Numbered from the stretch's first letter, positions 45,491 through 58,154 are shown. The stretch: 64,000 nucleotides of DNA from Spodoptera frugiperda (GCF_023101765.2 NC_064231.1:8136501-8200500), one strand, 5' to 3'. Program-made: numbers and translations. Notes: generated by a model from the sequence alone, not told the origin.

Positions 45491-46470
45491 AAAAAAGTTA
45501 ATTACATTTTTGGGTTCGACATCGACATAACAATAACCCCTGCTATTTTTTTTATTTTTATTTTCAATGTACAGACAGCACTTTTCTACGATTTTATTAT
45601 ATGTATAGATGTGTTTCATATAGAAGCAGTTCCTTTTTATCCTTAAGGCTTAACTTGCTATACTACCGTCTTACATTCTAACAGAGCTTAAGTATTCCGT
45701 ATCCTCCTAACGACAGTTATAGAGTAAGGGTTTCAGGCGTAGCTTGAAATTAGTCGAGTTACCTCAATCAGTTACGTGATTAAACCGTGCAACATAATTA
45801 AGCCCTCATTTCATATGACATGTAACGGCTTTACGTAGAGTAGTCCTGAAATGTTAATAATGGTCAGAAGCCAACCACAGCAAGTAACCCAGAGACATAT
45901 TACCACACAAATGCTAATTTAACCGCAACTTCATCTCAACTAGTCTCAACTACCTACTATGTAACTATAACATCATAAACAAACTACACAAGTTTACAGT
46001 CATGTTTACTATTCGATACAAGTCACGGCTTTGAGTCCCTTACAGGTAGACTAAATACTTATGAACTATATTTTAAACCATTAGACACGTATTTTTTTAT
46101 CTCCTTACGGAAATAATTACTTTCGAGGATATATTGATTTCAAATACCCTTGTGTGACTTCATTTCTAGGTACGTTTTTTACGTAAAAATGACTTAGTTG
46201 CTTTTACTCTTAAACTTTTATACGTTGTATCTAAGTACCTAAGTGTTGATTAAATGTTTTAACTTAATCAATTGAATTATTAGTGAACATTAAGTAGAGT
46301 ATTACTCATTATTTTATTATTAACACCATATAAGCATGTAGCAATTTTATAGACGAACATTGGCCATTGTATTTGGACAGAGAATACTGTATAAAGTACT
46401 AATCACATACGTTACATATATTAAGTAATTTTTATATATGACCTAGTTTTGTAAAAACTAAGAACTCTGA
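45491..46470. other. Intergenic DNA; nothing recognised
   Basis: About 1 kb, AT-rich. No gene supported. Confidence 0.4.
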
Positions 46471-46474
46471 TTTT

Positions 46475-46705
46475 TACGGAAATGAGCAGACGGATCACCT
46501 AATGGTAAGCAATCGCCGCTGCTCATGGACTCCAGAAACAACAGAGGCGTTACAAGTGCGGTGCCGGCTGTTAGGAATTTAAAGTCAAAGTATTTATTAA
46601 AGGTTGTAGTGTATGCTGCTATACATGAATAGATCCTGCTATGTTTTGCTTCGGAAAGCGTACAAAAACGGTTGTTGGGAAATCGAGGATTGGGGAGATT
46701 GGAGA
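46475..46705 (-). repeat. Dispersed repeat family B, diverged copy
   Basis: The plus strand shows gagcagacggatcacctaat, ggtaagcaatcgccgc, gcggtgccggctgttaggaa and gaaatcgaggattggggaga, the reverse complement of the 41330-41650 element, with an unrelated AT-rich segment of about 100 bp in the middle. Confidence 0.65.
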
Positions 46706-47198
46706 TGTAGTAAAAATATTTCCTTTTAATATACTTTTTGTAGGTTATAAATATAAAATCAACATTTAAACCAACCTTTATTTAATCTACGACAGAATCG
46801 ATTCGAAAATTTTATAAGTGTCTCAGTGAATTTATGTTATTTCATCATTTTCAGTAAATTATAGATCCACACGAGATATTAACTCGAAACTTTTGTTATT
46901 TAAATTGGTTAATTTACATTCAATTACTTTTGAATGAGATGAGATGAGATGGGGTGAATTTAACTGTATAATTATTAAATTTCAACATTTCATTACAATT
47001 AATACAATGTGTTTATTCAGGTACACATTTAAAAAGATTATCGAGTCGTTTAGTATCGGTTTTACATTTCAATAAAATTTTATTCATCGGTAAATGTGGT
47101 ATGTAGTTTATAGATATTTCAAATATACGTGGCGTGTTCATTTATCTACTTTAAATCTTTGAATGCTCATTTGATGAAACAATATTGTTTTTATCATT
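46706..47198. other. Intergenic DNA; nothing recognised
   Basis: Contains a short gagatgagatgagatgg run near 46935; no gene. Confidence 0.4.
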
Positions 47199-47414
47199 TT
47201 GGAATACAATATGCTCTATTCCCAAAAGAATATACATATAGTTGTATTAGGTGTTCTAAAATTATCTGCCACGGCTTTGATGGGACGTACTGTTGTATTT
47301 GAGGATTACGATAGTAAAGAAATTGCGTACCCCGGACTAGTTATTAAATTTGAGAACATAAAGAAGTTAAATATACATAAAGTGGCTCACAAACAGAGAC
47401 AGTCAAAGAGGTAG
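47199..47414 (+). CDS. Unrecognised 71-codon ORF or terminal exon
   Basis: ATG at 47199 to TAG at 47412-47414. The second half has protein-like composition (GRTVVFEDYDSKEIAYPGLV then IKFENIKKLNIHKV, basic end HKQRQSKR) and is GC-richer than its flanks. It may be the last exon of an unseen gene, with an AG acceptor near 47229 (cccaaaag), or a transposon remnant. I do not recognise the family. No upstream exon found. Confidence 0.25.
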   Translation: MEYNMLYSQKNIHIVVLGVLKLSATALMGRTVVFEDYDSKEIAYPGLVIKFENIKKLNIHKVAHKQRQSKR

Positions 47415-47921
47415 CTGTTTCATAACAAAGTCATACGTAGATTTTTTCATGTCTGAAAAATAATTACTCATAATCAATCATGTCTATTTACTATTGTAAT
47501 CTTTAAACACAACACTACCTTCCATTAAGCCGTGGCAGATAATTTTAGATCACCTTATATAGATCCACCCAGTAAGGCATCAGTTGCTGTTTCAAACTTT
47601 TTTAATGGTATACAAAACATACACAGCATTTTATACCTAACATATTGGGACTAGATACGATTTTACAATTACACTCATATACCAGTATAAAATAGTTCAA
47701 ACATTATGAAGTGAGCAACTATCTCGTCTCTGTATTAAAACGTGGTTTTGGAAATATTTGACGAATTTTGACGCAGGGTTCACCACAATTCGGTTAAATC
47801 CTCGATGAAGGTTTATGAACAAAAGTTAGTGGACTGAATAAAGCTTGTTGTGGAACTTAGTTAATAAAACCAGTCAGTATTGACAGGGACATAGGTAAAG
47901 AGTTGTTTTTTTTTTTCATTT

Positions 47922-48052
47922 AGCGCCTGTTTCACCGCCTTCATATAAGTACCCAATAAACCTATATGACAAATAGTTCATACAAAATACGTTCGTAATT
48001 CAAATTTATCAGGGACATAGCGGGTATCCAGACATTGTGAAACAGGGCCTTA
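47922..48052. mobile_element. Short TIR element (gcctgtttcacc ends)
   Basis: Left end agcgcctgtttcaccgcctt; right end attgtgaaacagggcctta. The ends are complementary over about 11 bases (gcctgtttcac / gtgaaacaggg). The interior is AT-rich. Resembles MITEs I associate with Lepidoptera, unverified. Confidence 0.5.
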
Positions 48053-49063
48053 ATACGGTCAATCTACACAAGGAAATTAATTTGAAGCATTTATTTTGTA
48101 TTCTGTTTTACTATAATTAAGGAAAGTCAAATATATTTTTTTTTATAACGAGTGCCTTTTCTGTGCAACATTTGAATGACGAGCGGGAGGTATCATACTC
48201 ATTGTTTCTTGAAGTCAATTTGAAAATAGTACCTAAGTCTGCCGATAGAAACATAATAAATATAAAGATTTGTTGCCAAAACTGACACCTTATTTAATCC
48301 CTAAATACAACATGAGTCTAACAAGATCAGAACAAACCTAACAAGACCTTTTTCGAGAAAATTGGGAATTGTATCGTTACAAAGATGATTTAGCACCTAA
48401 ACCTAGTTTCTAGACTACCTATAATGATTTATAACTGTATTCTCGTGTCTTACTAGACGATATTAACACGGATTTAACCAGCCTCAAAGTATAATTAGGT
48501 ATAAACTCTGTAAATGTAAATGAAAAAAGTGAAAGTAAATATTTTTACTTTGATAAGATAAACACACGTGTGTCTTATCAGTTTATCTTTAAAAGTACAC
48601 AATGAATGGGTCTGTTAATTTGGTACAAGATTATCACTACTAGGTACAAGGTTCATGGTGATTTTGAAACTAGATAATAATACTTTTGAACAAAAAAATA
48701 TTTTGTAACTATTGAGTACTACCAGCTTCAAAGACATTAGCTAAACATAAAGTAATAGTGACAGACAAACAGACAGGCAGACGTATTCGATATCGTAATT
48801 TATGTTTAATTTAAGATATTGAAGAGAGGGCATCAGCTACCTGTTAATAAAAGTCCCGTCAAAATTGTTTCAGCCATTTCAGGGATTAGCCAAAAAATTT
48901 AACAGATATTATTATCGTATATGTATATTCAAATGCGTATGATAAAAAGTAGTTATTCCAATATTTCAAACAGACACTACAATTTTATTTGATAGTCTAG
49001 ATCTAGATTTAAGATAACAATTGTATCAGGGAGTAGAAGTGACATAATATATAAAGTTACATA
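48053..49063. other. Intergenic DNA; nothing recognised
   Basis: No gene. A small palindrome at 48550-48590 (ttactttgataagataaaca ... tcagtttatctttaaaagta) can form a weak hairpin. Confidence 0.4.
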
Positions 49064-49397
49064 TACAGTAGAACTCCAATTATCCGAACTCCGACTATCC
49101 GAATCGCCGATTATCCGAATCACAAAAATTGTCCAAAAAAAGTCTAAATGCGCTAATTATTCTCCCCCCCGCGAAGCCTGTGTTTGCGCGTCAAGTCTTG
49201 ACTTGACTTGTCTTAACTTACCGTTGTGCCTACACTGACTTCCCCCCGCAATTTAATTCAATAAAAAAATTGTGCGTTATCAAAATGTAGCTTTTATTCT
49301 CTTCAATGGCAATATTTTATCGTTCGTTTATCCGAATATTTGATTATCCGAATGGGTCCCAGTCCCCATTAATTCGGATAATTGGAGTTCTACTGTA
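49064..49397. mobile_element. Pogo/Tigger-like MITE with TA target duplication
   Basis: TA at 49064-49065 and 49396-49397 flank a 330-bp element. Ends: cagtagaactccaattatcc at left, and ggataattggagttctactg at right (exact complements over 20 bp). Subterminal repeats of ttatccgaa occur five or more times in both arms. CAG..CTG ends, TA duplication and the tccgaactcc pattern are characteristic of TcMar-Tigger/pogo non-autonomous elements. No transposase inside. Confidence 0.85.
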
Positions 49398-51756
49398 AAA
49401 CATTTTATTTTTCCTGTAACATGCATTAGCGTTGAGTTTCTATCCACAAATTCCAGGAATCCTCGTAGTACAGTATTGATTCAAGCTCAATTAGCCAGTG
49501 TCGCTCCATATCAATGACAGCTTGATTACTGATTACAGTGCAGCACGGATCGTGAGTGAATGCTAAGTACTAACTATATGACATTAGTGTAAGTACTTGC
49601 ACTATCTTGGTTAACCCTTTGGCTGTCCTAGTCCTAGTAGTCCGTCCTAGTAGAAACATTTAATGGTTACTTAACCCAGTCTTTACCAATTCTTTTCGAA
49701 ACAAATTCGCTTCTAAGGAATAGTTTAAGTAGTCATTAAATGTTTCTGAGTTCGGCAGTAAGAGTAACTAGGGTATTGGACACTAGTTTTATGCGTCTAT
49801 GTTCTCGTGTACAAATATCGAAGTTAGAAGTATCTTCAAACCATGAAAAGAACATTATTTAATAGCAAAAAAAATAAACCGACCAGTATTTCCGTAGCCG
49901 ATTGAAAAAATTATAAGAAATAAATATGTTAGATCACACTAATATTATAATCACACTAAGATGTTTGATAATCTTTGTCCGCAATCACGTTGAAACTATT
50001 GAACGGATTTTTATTTTTGGTATACAGACAGCAATTTGGTATGTGCTGACTTGGGTGATTCCCGCTGGCGGAAGCTATAATAATATACTTAAACGTATTA
50101 ACACGTTCTCAAATTTTGTGCTCTTAAAACTATGCAAAGACCAAGTATTAAACTGAAATCCTGAGTTTACCGACTAATCTATAATCGATAAAGTAGGTAT
50201 ATTCTATATAAGCTAATACAAAAACATATTTGAAAATCTCTCGAAGTCCATTGAGATTCAAAACTTTAATTTCAAAAACAAATCTCATTTCTCCTTCGAT
50301 ATCTCTCGAGGGAACTTCAGTGCATCTTTCAAGTTATCATAATGGTATATTTTTTATAAGCTGCGAGTTTTATTTTAAACAAGCTCAGAGAAAGTCTCAT
50401 TTATCAATACTGAGAAAATGTATTGAGATAAATTAATGTTATTGGCCACAGAAATTAATTTCAATTACATTAATAAAATATTCTAAGAAATATAAGTTTT
50501 ATTATTACTTGTACCTATATTTATACCTATTACTTGCCTATAATACAAAATCGCCTTAAGTACCTTTGTATGTTTAAATCTTTCAAACTATGCAACGGAT
50601 TTTGATGCGATTTTTTTTAGTAGATAGAGTGATTCAAGAGATAAGTTTTTTATACATGCATAATATATCACCACTGCATCCACGCGAAATTGGGGCTGGT
50701 CGCTAGTTAACGTATAATTACAAATACACATAATTACAAACGTAGTCACAATGTTTCGAAGTTTTAAGTAATTTATTGTTATTTTTAGAAAACATTTCAA
50801 GATTTCAATGGCCGAGAGGATGTCGAGAAAGAAGTCTTCGTAATAAGTTCGCTTTTAAAGGTAGAAACGCAAGACTTAATCAAAAGGACGGACATTAAGA
50901 TCTTTTTTGTCATAAAATTCCAAACTGATTTTTAAGGGAAAATCTCTTATTGGAAGTGGAGTTTAATTACCTACCTACCTTAATATTGAGAAGGTAATGA
51001 GTTTCTTTCTCAACGACCTTCAGTTGGAACTTGTATTGCAACGTATTAAGCATAAAAATGTTTTTAAATATTTGAAATTTGCATCAAGATATTTGATGTT
51101 TAAAAGTGCCTTCCTGGTGTAATTATGACTTATGTTATTTGTGAAACTACTTAATTGCTCTAAATTTTTTTATTACACAAAACTCCTGACTTTTCGAAGG
51201 TTTTAACAGAATACATATAGAGCTCAAATTAAGATAAAAGAATAAATACGTAAATAACAATAAGACTATTCAATTTTGTTTTACTTTGCCCTTTAGTATC
51301 AATGCACATATTTTTTAATTAAATGTTTTAAACGCCTTTGTTTTCTTTTCTATCTCCTAAATTAGTTATTTGTTCTGTTATGCATTTTTTTTATTATGAA
51401 GACATTATACATTTCTACAACAAAAATTAAGCTCATTTTATACTACACAATAAAATATGAGAACTTATAAGCATCGGATTAGTCTTGGCAATTGAGGCTA
51501 TTATGAAATAAAAGTGCTAGGTGTAAAGTACGTAATTGCAGGTCGCCTGTAATATTAATTAAATAAATGGTTTCGCTAAGCTTGGAACAGGCAAAATTAT
51601 AATCTTTCAAGCTTAAAACTAAGTGCAAAATATGAGCTGAAATGTCTTCATTATAAGTATTAAGTAACGATTTATGTTTTTGGCCAAAATTATTGTTGTG
51701 AAAATCAACAGTAATTTTATGTTAAGCACATCTTATTAGTGTCAGTTTTGGTCCCC
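49398..51756. other. Intergenic DNA with old repeat scraps
   Basis: At 49985-50080 (gttgaaactattgaacggat ... ttcccgctggcggaagctat) and 50577-50708 (ctatgcaacggattttgatg ... cgaaattggggctggtcgct) I recognise phrases from degraded lepidopteran transposons. A related phrase (ccgcgggaatcagctag) occurs near 60825. Otherwise nothing. Confidence 0.45.
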
Positions 51757-51757
51757 T

Positions 51758-51836
51758 GTTACATGGGAGTTGTAACCCAAATTGTGAAAAGTGGGTGTAC
51801 ACCTCTGCCTACCCGGGGATAAAAGGCGTGACGTTG
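51758..51836 (+). repeat. SINE family A, internally deleted 3' fragment
   Basis: gttacatgggagttgtaacc, gtgaaaagtgggtgtacacc, tctgcctacccggggataaa and aggcgtgacg. The block from gcggcattacg to tgtgca seen in other copies is missing. Confidence 0.7.
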
Positions 51837-51956
51837 TCAGTTTTGTTTTGTGTGTGTTAATCCCATTTATTGATTTTACATACTCAGTATAATTTTGCAA
51901 CCCTAATTTGTTTAGGTTTTCATAAAGTGTACTTTCAAATCTTCAAGAAAAGAACG

Positions 51957-52088
51957 TATTCCTTTTGAAAAGGACGGCAACGCACCTGTGTCTCTTCTGG
52001 TGTTACCGGTGTCCATCAGCGGCACTGGTCGTCTAAAATCAGGTGAACCGTCTGCTCGCTTCTCGCCTGCTTCCCAATCTATAAAAAA
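51957..52088 (+). repeat. Dispersed repeat family B, 3' half
   Basis: aaaggacggcaacgcacctg, ggtgttaccggtgtccatca, aatcaggtgaaccgtctgct and ataaaaaagt. It abuts the TIR element that begins near 52100. Confidence 0.7.
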
Positions 52089-52097
52089 GTATGTAGG

Positions 52098-53098
52098 GCA
52101 AGTGACCCGGTTGTGGCCATCGACCCCTTTGTGGCCACGTGGGCCTACAAATATTTATAACTAAGGCATGGACAAATAAATTACTCTGTGATTTACAGTA
52201 TTTAAAATATTGAATATTGTAGATACTGATACCGTTGGCAGCTTTAATGTGTCAAACTTCACTTCGATGCAACAAGTCATTCTTTTTAGTTGATGGTGAA
52301 ATTGTTAAGATCTTAACAAAAACGTTAAGGCGAGCGGGTGAGGATTTGGTTTTTATTTTTTAAATCTTTGCTTATTGTTTGGATGTTTATGTTAATACTA
52401 CATAAAGAATATATTGTCTAAGTGGAACTAAAGTTATTTTGTCGCCATATGTTTCTGAAGTGAGGGTATTAGAAGGTGGCCACTAATGGAGACAAAATTA
52501 TGAATTTCTCCATCTTTGGCCACATGGTTGTCAAAAACTTTTGTACATAGACGCCCCACTTCTAGTCATTTATCGTAATTTATTTATTATTTTTCCTTGG
52601 CTTTACATATCAACCAATACATTTTTCATTTTCAGAGATGCAATAAATTGCTTTCACACAAAGGGGAGGTCAGTTTACTTTGCAGCTTTTACCAACGTCA
52701 TATAAATGTTGATCTCTTTATTTGTAAGTTAAATTCAAGTGAAGTAATAATATTTCATATTTTCCAAACTAAATGAAAACCATTGTTTCTAAAATGTCAA
52801 ATTTAATTAATAAATTTTGATTACTTTTATTGTATTTTTTGATGGCCAGAACTGGCACACGACCGTGGCCAGAAATGGCACGAATCTGGCCAAAAATGGC
52901 ACAAACTCCCTTTTTTTTTTCTTTTTTATACAGTTATTTTTCTATTGGACGTTCTTTAAAAAAAGGGTTTTCTTAGGCAAGGTTAATACATGTTTAATGA
53001 CTTTTTACAAGAAATATGTTCGTGATCACAAAAATAATAAGTTAAGAAAGCCTTAAAGTCGACAAAATTCTTAAAGTGGCCACAACCGGGTCACTTAC
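52098..53098. mobile_element. 1-kb non-autonomous TIR element with TGGCCA-type internal repeats
   Basis: aagtgacccggttgtggcca at 52100-52119 is exactly complementary to tggccacaaccgggtcactt at 53077-53096. The interior carries many gtggcca/tggccac/ggccag motifs (near 52120, 52475, 52535, 52845, 52865, 52890, 53078), clustered toward both ends, as transposase-binding sites often are. No transposase ORF is seen. No clear target duplication; the flanking bases are gggc at left and acga at right. Superfamily not assigned. Confidence 0.8.
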
Positions 53099-53879
53099 GA
53101 TATTGCAATATAAAGAATTTTAAGTCATTATTAATATTGGACACATATCGGTCCTTTTTATTTTATGTAGGTACATTAAATTAATCGAAACGGTTAAGCC
53201 AGATTTACGTAGAGTACTATTTATGTTTCTCTCATTTGTATTATAAAATTTAATGATACTTCGTTGAAAATGTAAATGTCCACTTACGTTTATGTGCCAT
53301 TTTATGTATCTACATATTTCAGACAAACCTTTTCGTAGTGGTATTTTGTACGATTATAAAACAAACGTAACATATAAATGTTATGTTTACATAATGTTAC
53401 ATAAATAATTATGTTAACACATTGGGAAAATTATTGGTGCTATAAATACTTATAACATCGGACTTCAAAGAAATTCTTGAAATTCACAGGAACAGAATAG
53501 AATTCCTGCAAAAAATCCTTATAACTATTACGCTTTGTAAAAATAGAAAGATATGGTAAAAGACATACATACCTATTTACTTTTCCAAACATATATTTAT
53601 ATGAGAGTAGAGCGTTTCGAGCATTTCATAAACTTAGAAGACATTTGAATCCCAAAGCGAAAGGATTTGTAAACTTTAGTATTTGTGTTACACAACTTTG
53701 GGCCGTGGGAAAGTAAGGACGAAGTAATATATTGTTGTACATACACACATACTGTTATGTAAGTAATTAAGCTTGTAGCAAATATGTTGAACAGTTTGAA
53801 CAATGATTAAGTGGAGATTTGTTTGTTTTATTTATGTTTAGAAGAATTAGTGATCTTATATTGCCATATTTTTTTAAGT
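53099..53879. other. Intergenic DNA; nothing recognised
   Basis: A small inverted repeat at about 53365-53415 (aacgtaacatataaatgtta / ataatgttacataaataatt) is the only structure seen. Confidence 0.4.
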
Positions 53880-54052
53880 AGGGAATGGCATCCGATTGCT
53901 TCTCCCGCTTTGGGCGAGGCGAGAGGAAGTGTCATACTCTTACTGATTAAAAACCACCTCATTCCTACTACTGTTTTTCGAGCCAGAACCCCGGTAAACC
54001 CGCTAGGTAGTCCGCAGCCCCGCGACGTGCCGCACGCACAGGTCTATTGCCA
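53880..54052 (+). repeat. Dispersed repeat family C, partial copy
   Basis: gggaatggcatccgattgct, tctcccgctttgggcgaggc, accacctcattcctactact, ggtaaacccgctaggtagtc, cgcacgcacaggtct. Confidence 0.7.
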
Positions 54053-55080
54053 TCGTATGCGGAATTCTATTTATATATACTTTTAACCTGTCGTGTGCCG
54101 GAACGCATATCTACGCGAGACACAATGTATTTTCTATGGTTGTCTTATATACAAAAGGTTAAAGTCTTTTTAATGGGTTTTTGAGTCATATACTAATATG
54201 TGATTGTATCTTATTTTACAATGTTTTTTTTTGTGTGTCGATCATTTGGTATCAGAATAATATGTCTACGCGTTTTCGTTTTCTCATTTTAGTAGAAGAA
54301 ACCCATCTAAATATCCAAATATAACTCAGAATAAATTCCTCCACATTAGGCTGTGGTTTTAAAAATAAATTATAATAATATCTACATTTCATCGGCGCCG
54401 TTAAAGTATTGCAAATTAAAATGAATACGGAAATAGGCCGTTCGGGATTCGGATTTAACCCTCTTTCGACAGATTTATTTTCTCTTCTGATATAATTTAG
54501 ATATTCAAGGAATATTTATTTTTGGGTTTAAAACAGATTACGTACGTAATTGAATTAAGGTTAGAGTTGTTGTACATTTGGTTAAAACCTTGTATGTTTT
54601 AATATTAATAGCTGTGAAAGCAATCGTGATTTCTGCTTGAAATCATCTGCCACTATCGATAAACATGTTCAATAAGGTACTAAATACATATACTCGTTCT
54701 ATAAACAATTTTCTCCCTTCCCCTTATCACAATTTCATAGTTCAGTGGGTAATCCCTACATAAGAGATAAGTTCTCGTATTTTGCACATGATATTAGTCG
54801 AGTAGACGAGTGTTCGGCTGTCGTGCGAGTGAAGTAACGTAATTGGAAATGATTATTTCTGGGCGTAGCAAACGCGCCATTTTTAGCACCGATTTGACGA
54901 TTATTTTGATTTATTGTCTCGATTTTTTGTTGTTTTTTATGCAGTATGTAATTATTGCAGTAACTCTTATCAATGGTATCGATAAATTGCCGTATTGAGT
55001 TTCTAAAAATAATCTGGCATTTGTTGAAATAACGGACAAATTCATACGAACTAAATGTACATTGTATGTAGGTATGGCCT
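54053..55080. other. Intergenic DNA; nothing recognised
   Basis: About 1 kb, no gene supported. Confidence 0.4.
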
Positions 55081-55084
55081 TTAT

Positions 55085-55232
55085 TTAAAGGGGAAAATTA
55101 TCCACCTTGCTCAAGGTGATAGGGAGTGTCAGACTCTTGGCTAAAAACCACCTCGTTTCTACTCCTGCTTTTCGAATCAGAGCTCCGGTAACCCGCTAGA
55201 CAGTCCGCAGCTCCAACCTACATCTGTGATTA
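55085..55232 (+). repeat. Dispersed repeat family C, partial copy
   Basis: aaaggggaaaattatccacc, gatagggagtgtcagactct, aaaaaccacctcgtttctac, cggtaacccgctagacagtc and cgcagctccaacctacatct. Confidence 0.65.
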
Positions 55233-55447
55233 ACCTTTTAATTTTCTGGTCGTCAAGATTGTTGTACATCTACTCAGACGCCTTTACTTTTCAAAAGAGC
55301 AACTAAACCATCAGCCATTTATATTAAAAGTTGCTAGTCTACTCAGTAAACACATTCCACCATTTTCTGCGTAACAACGCGGATGTTATTGACATTGTTA
55401 ATTGTGTGAGCTTACAAACGGATTGTTTACTATTCAATGCTCCACTA

Positions 55448-55582
55448 CCTACGTCACGCCTTTTATTCTCAAAGGGGTAGGCAGTAGTGCATATTATGGC
55501 ACGCAATGACGCTGTACAATGTATAACTACTTTTCACTATTTGTGTTATAAGTCCCTTGTAATAGGAGGTGAACCCCTACCT
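55448..55582 (-). repeat. SINE family A, 3' part
   Basis: Reverse orientation: cgtcacgccttttattctca, aaggggtaggcag, ggcacgcaatgacgctgtac, ttttcactatttgtgttata and agtcccttgtaataggaggt. Confidence 0.75.
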
Positions 55583-56379
55583 ACTAATTTATATGAAAGT
55601 GATAGGACTTTGCACCCGCAAAGTCATCTAGAATGACACACATTTTTTTATTTTTTCTTCAAGTCTTATTATAGCCAAAAAGTTAATGACAATTTCAACT
55701 TTATTTTCAGGCATTTAATAACGTTAATTGCTATTTTCCTGGAACAATTGCCATTTTAAAGATGGTGGCAAATACTTTTGGTGCTGGGTTTCTTTTAATC
55801 CTGTTTAAATAGACTGATTTAAAAGAACTAATCACTTACTTCTTGGAAATAATCATGGATGCAGACAATGTAACATGAATCGAACAGATGTATAGAAAAT
55901 GGGAATATCAATATCTTTCTATCGTAAGCTCGCTTTAAGCTTGGAAATCCCAATGAGTTAGGTATGCTACAATTTATGCTCGGATAAAGCCGCTAGCGCT
56001 CTTTATGAAAACGATATGAGTATAATGCACAAGTTGATAACACATACATAGAGGTTAATTAAACATTTTTTTTAATCCCATCACAATAGCAACATTTCCT
56101 TGTGTTCAGTAGTTCACAATCGACCAGATTATGGTGAATGTGACAAAGACGTATTGTTGTGCGACGCAGTAGACTTAACCGCCATATTATACCTATGACG
56201 TTTGTTTCGTAACTAGGTCATAACAGTAAAGTTTGAAGGACTGTCGTATTGTGTGTACAGGTAAACAGACATAAGATAAAGTCGGCTACATAAATGACGA
56301 TTCGCAATGTAAATTAAAATTCGAGTTCTACTATCTAATCTATTATTAACTAGTCGTAACTTGTAAGACAAAACACGCA
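55583..56379. other. Intergenic DNA; nothing recognised
   Basis: About 0.8 kb, no gene supported. Confidence 0.4.
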
Positions 56380-56456
56380 TGACAGCTGTCAGTTTGACAG
56401 CTCCGGCTGACACCTTGACAGCTGTCAGTTTGACAGCCATTTTGAATAATGTCAAA
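56380..56456. promoter_or_regulatory. Duplicated 22-bp TGACAGCTGTCA motif cluster
   Basis: tgacagctgtcagtttgaca plus gc occurs at 56380-56401 and, identically, at 56416-56437. Each copy holds the palindrome GACAGCTGTC; more TGACA/TGTCA half sites sit between (ggctgacac) and after (aatgtcaaaa). The spacing and palindromy look like protein-binding sites, or an unannotated promoter. Function inferred from pattern only. Confidence 0.5.
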
Positions 56457-57417
56457 ATAACGTCTAGACTTACTTCGATAGGTGTTTTACTAATATGAGT
56501 AAGGTATATTTTATTTGATAGTTGTTATCGAGTTATACGTCTGTAATGTGTCATCTCTCGTTGCGAAGAAGTTTCGAGAAAGCTGTATTAATATTCTGAT
56601 AAGCTAAGAAATTGACATTTCGACACAGGTGTCTGGTAAATCTGTTTAAGTCTATCTCGAAACTAAATCTATGCTAACGTAGTCTCCGAGCGCTCATAAT
56701 ATTTTATACACGTCGTCTTACGATGATAATAATAGTTGGGAGAAGGCTCTGATTGAATTTGTAAGGAAGCCCTTTACACTTGTTATATTAATATGAATAT
56801 TCATTAATTGGAATTTATTGAATTTGATAAGAAAACAAAACAGGAAATTATCACACTACACATGTGATTTCTTAAGAAAGCACACAAAGGAGACTAGTCG
56901 ATATGTAGGAAATGAGAGAAACATTTAATAAAGACTTTTCACAAATCTAGACTTCGTGTTATGTGTGCTATGCTATGATTACTGGACTAAAATTAAAAGT
57001 ACAACAAACACTTCCCCTTGTAATTCAAACAAATGCCCTTATCTTTTTTTAAACACTGCAATCGCATGTCGGATACTACAAAAGTAACCACCATTAACGA
57101 ATGAACATAAGTATCAGGAACATAGTGAGGTGGTGTAATAACTTCCACAGAATATTAACAGTTCCCCTGGGGAATCATAACAATGGAATTTAATACTAGG
57201 ACTCATTTACTTGTGATACTATCTAAGTTGTATATTACAATCTACATATTTTTTAATATGAAACTGAGCTAGCATTACTTTAGCATATTTTGATAAACAT
57301 TTTTGCAATAGTTTAAAGTGATAATATTAATTGTTGAGTTTAAGTCGCTAAATATAAATAATATTGGTCATCATAAAGAGTGTTTATTTTAAACATGATT
57401 GTTCTTCGATAAAAGTA
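56457..57417. other. Intergenic DNA; nothing recognised
   Basis: No gene or repeat family identified. Confidence 0.4.
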
Positions 57418-57597
57418 ATACTGGGCTTTTTTTGGTTCTTTGAAAATTTTTCAGTAGTAATACGGAGTCTGAAATTGTGCCCAGTATTGCGTGGGACTAT
57501 TACATGGGACTTATAACACAAATGTTGAAAAGTGGTTCTTCATTTTATAGCGTCATTACGTGCCTACCCCTTCAGGGAAAAATGGCGTGACGTTGCA
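57418..57597 (+). repeat. SINE family A, 5'-truncated copy
   Basis: atactgggctttttttggtt, cagtagtaatacggagtctg, ttacatgggacttataacac, gcgtcattacgtgcctaccc and ggcgtgacgttg. Confidence 0.8.
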
Positions 57598-58154
57598 AAA
57601 AGAAAGATACTTAATAATTCCGATTGTTTTCTTACGTTCAAATTTAAAGGACAATAAGAACTCAATTTTGCTCACAATCACATACACAGGTACTAATAAA
57701 TTCAACACACGAAACTTTCTAAAAGCTTTGTTGAGTTCAATAAAAATTACATTTGATTAAATGGTTCATACAAATCATGTTTTGTGGCTAGAAAAGTTAT
57801 TTTCCTGTATCGAGGACTTTATATGAGCTACATGTTGAATTCAATGCGTCGAATTATTATAGGAAGGGAGGTATCGAATTTGTCACAATAGGCTCGTTCC
57901 GCTGATTGCTATCCGGTGTCATTGTACGGTTTCACTTCAATACGCTCAGTTATACCAATGGATGGGAAACTATCAATTTCAGTTATGCGCCCTTGTAGAG
58001 TGGTACTTGGTTTGTTTCTTGGGAATTTGGTCGGAATGGCTGTTACATCAGTAGATCTTGAATTGTCATAGTAGCAAGGAAACTGAAGTGTCTTTAAATA
58101 TGTTATTGATAGTTTCAGAATTACTGTTATTTGATTTTAATAAAACAATTATCA
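57598..58154. other. Intergenic DNA; nothing recognised
   Basis: No gene supported. Confidence 0.4.
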
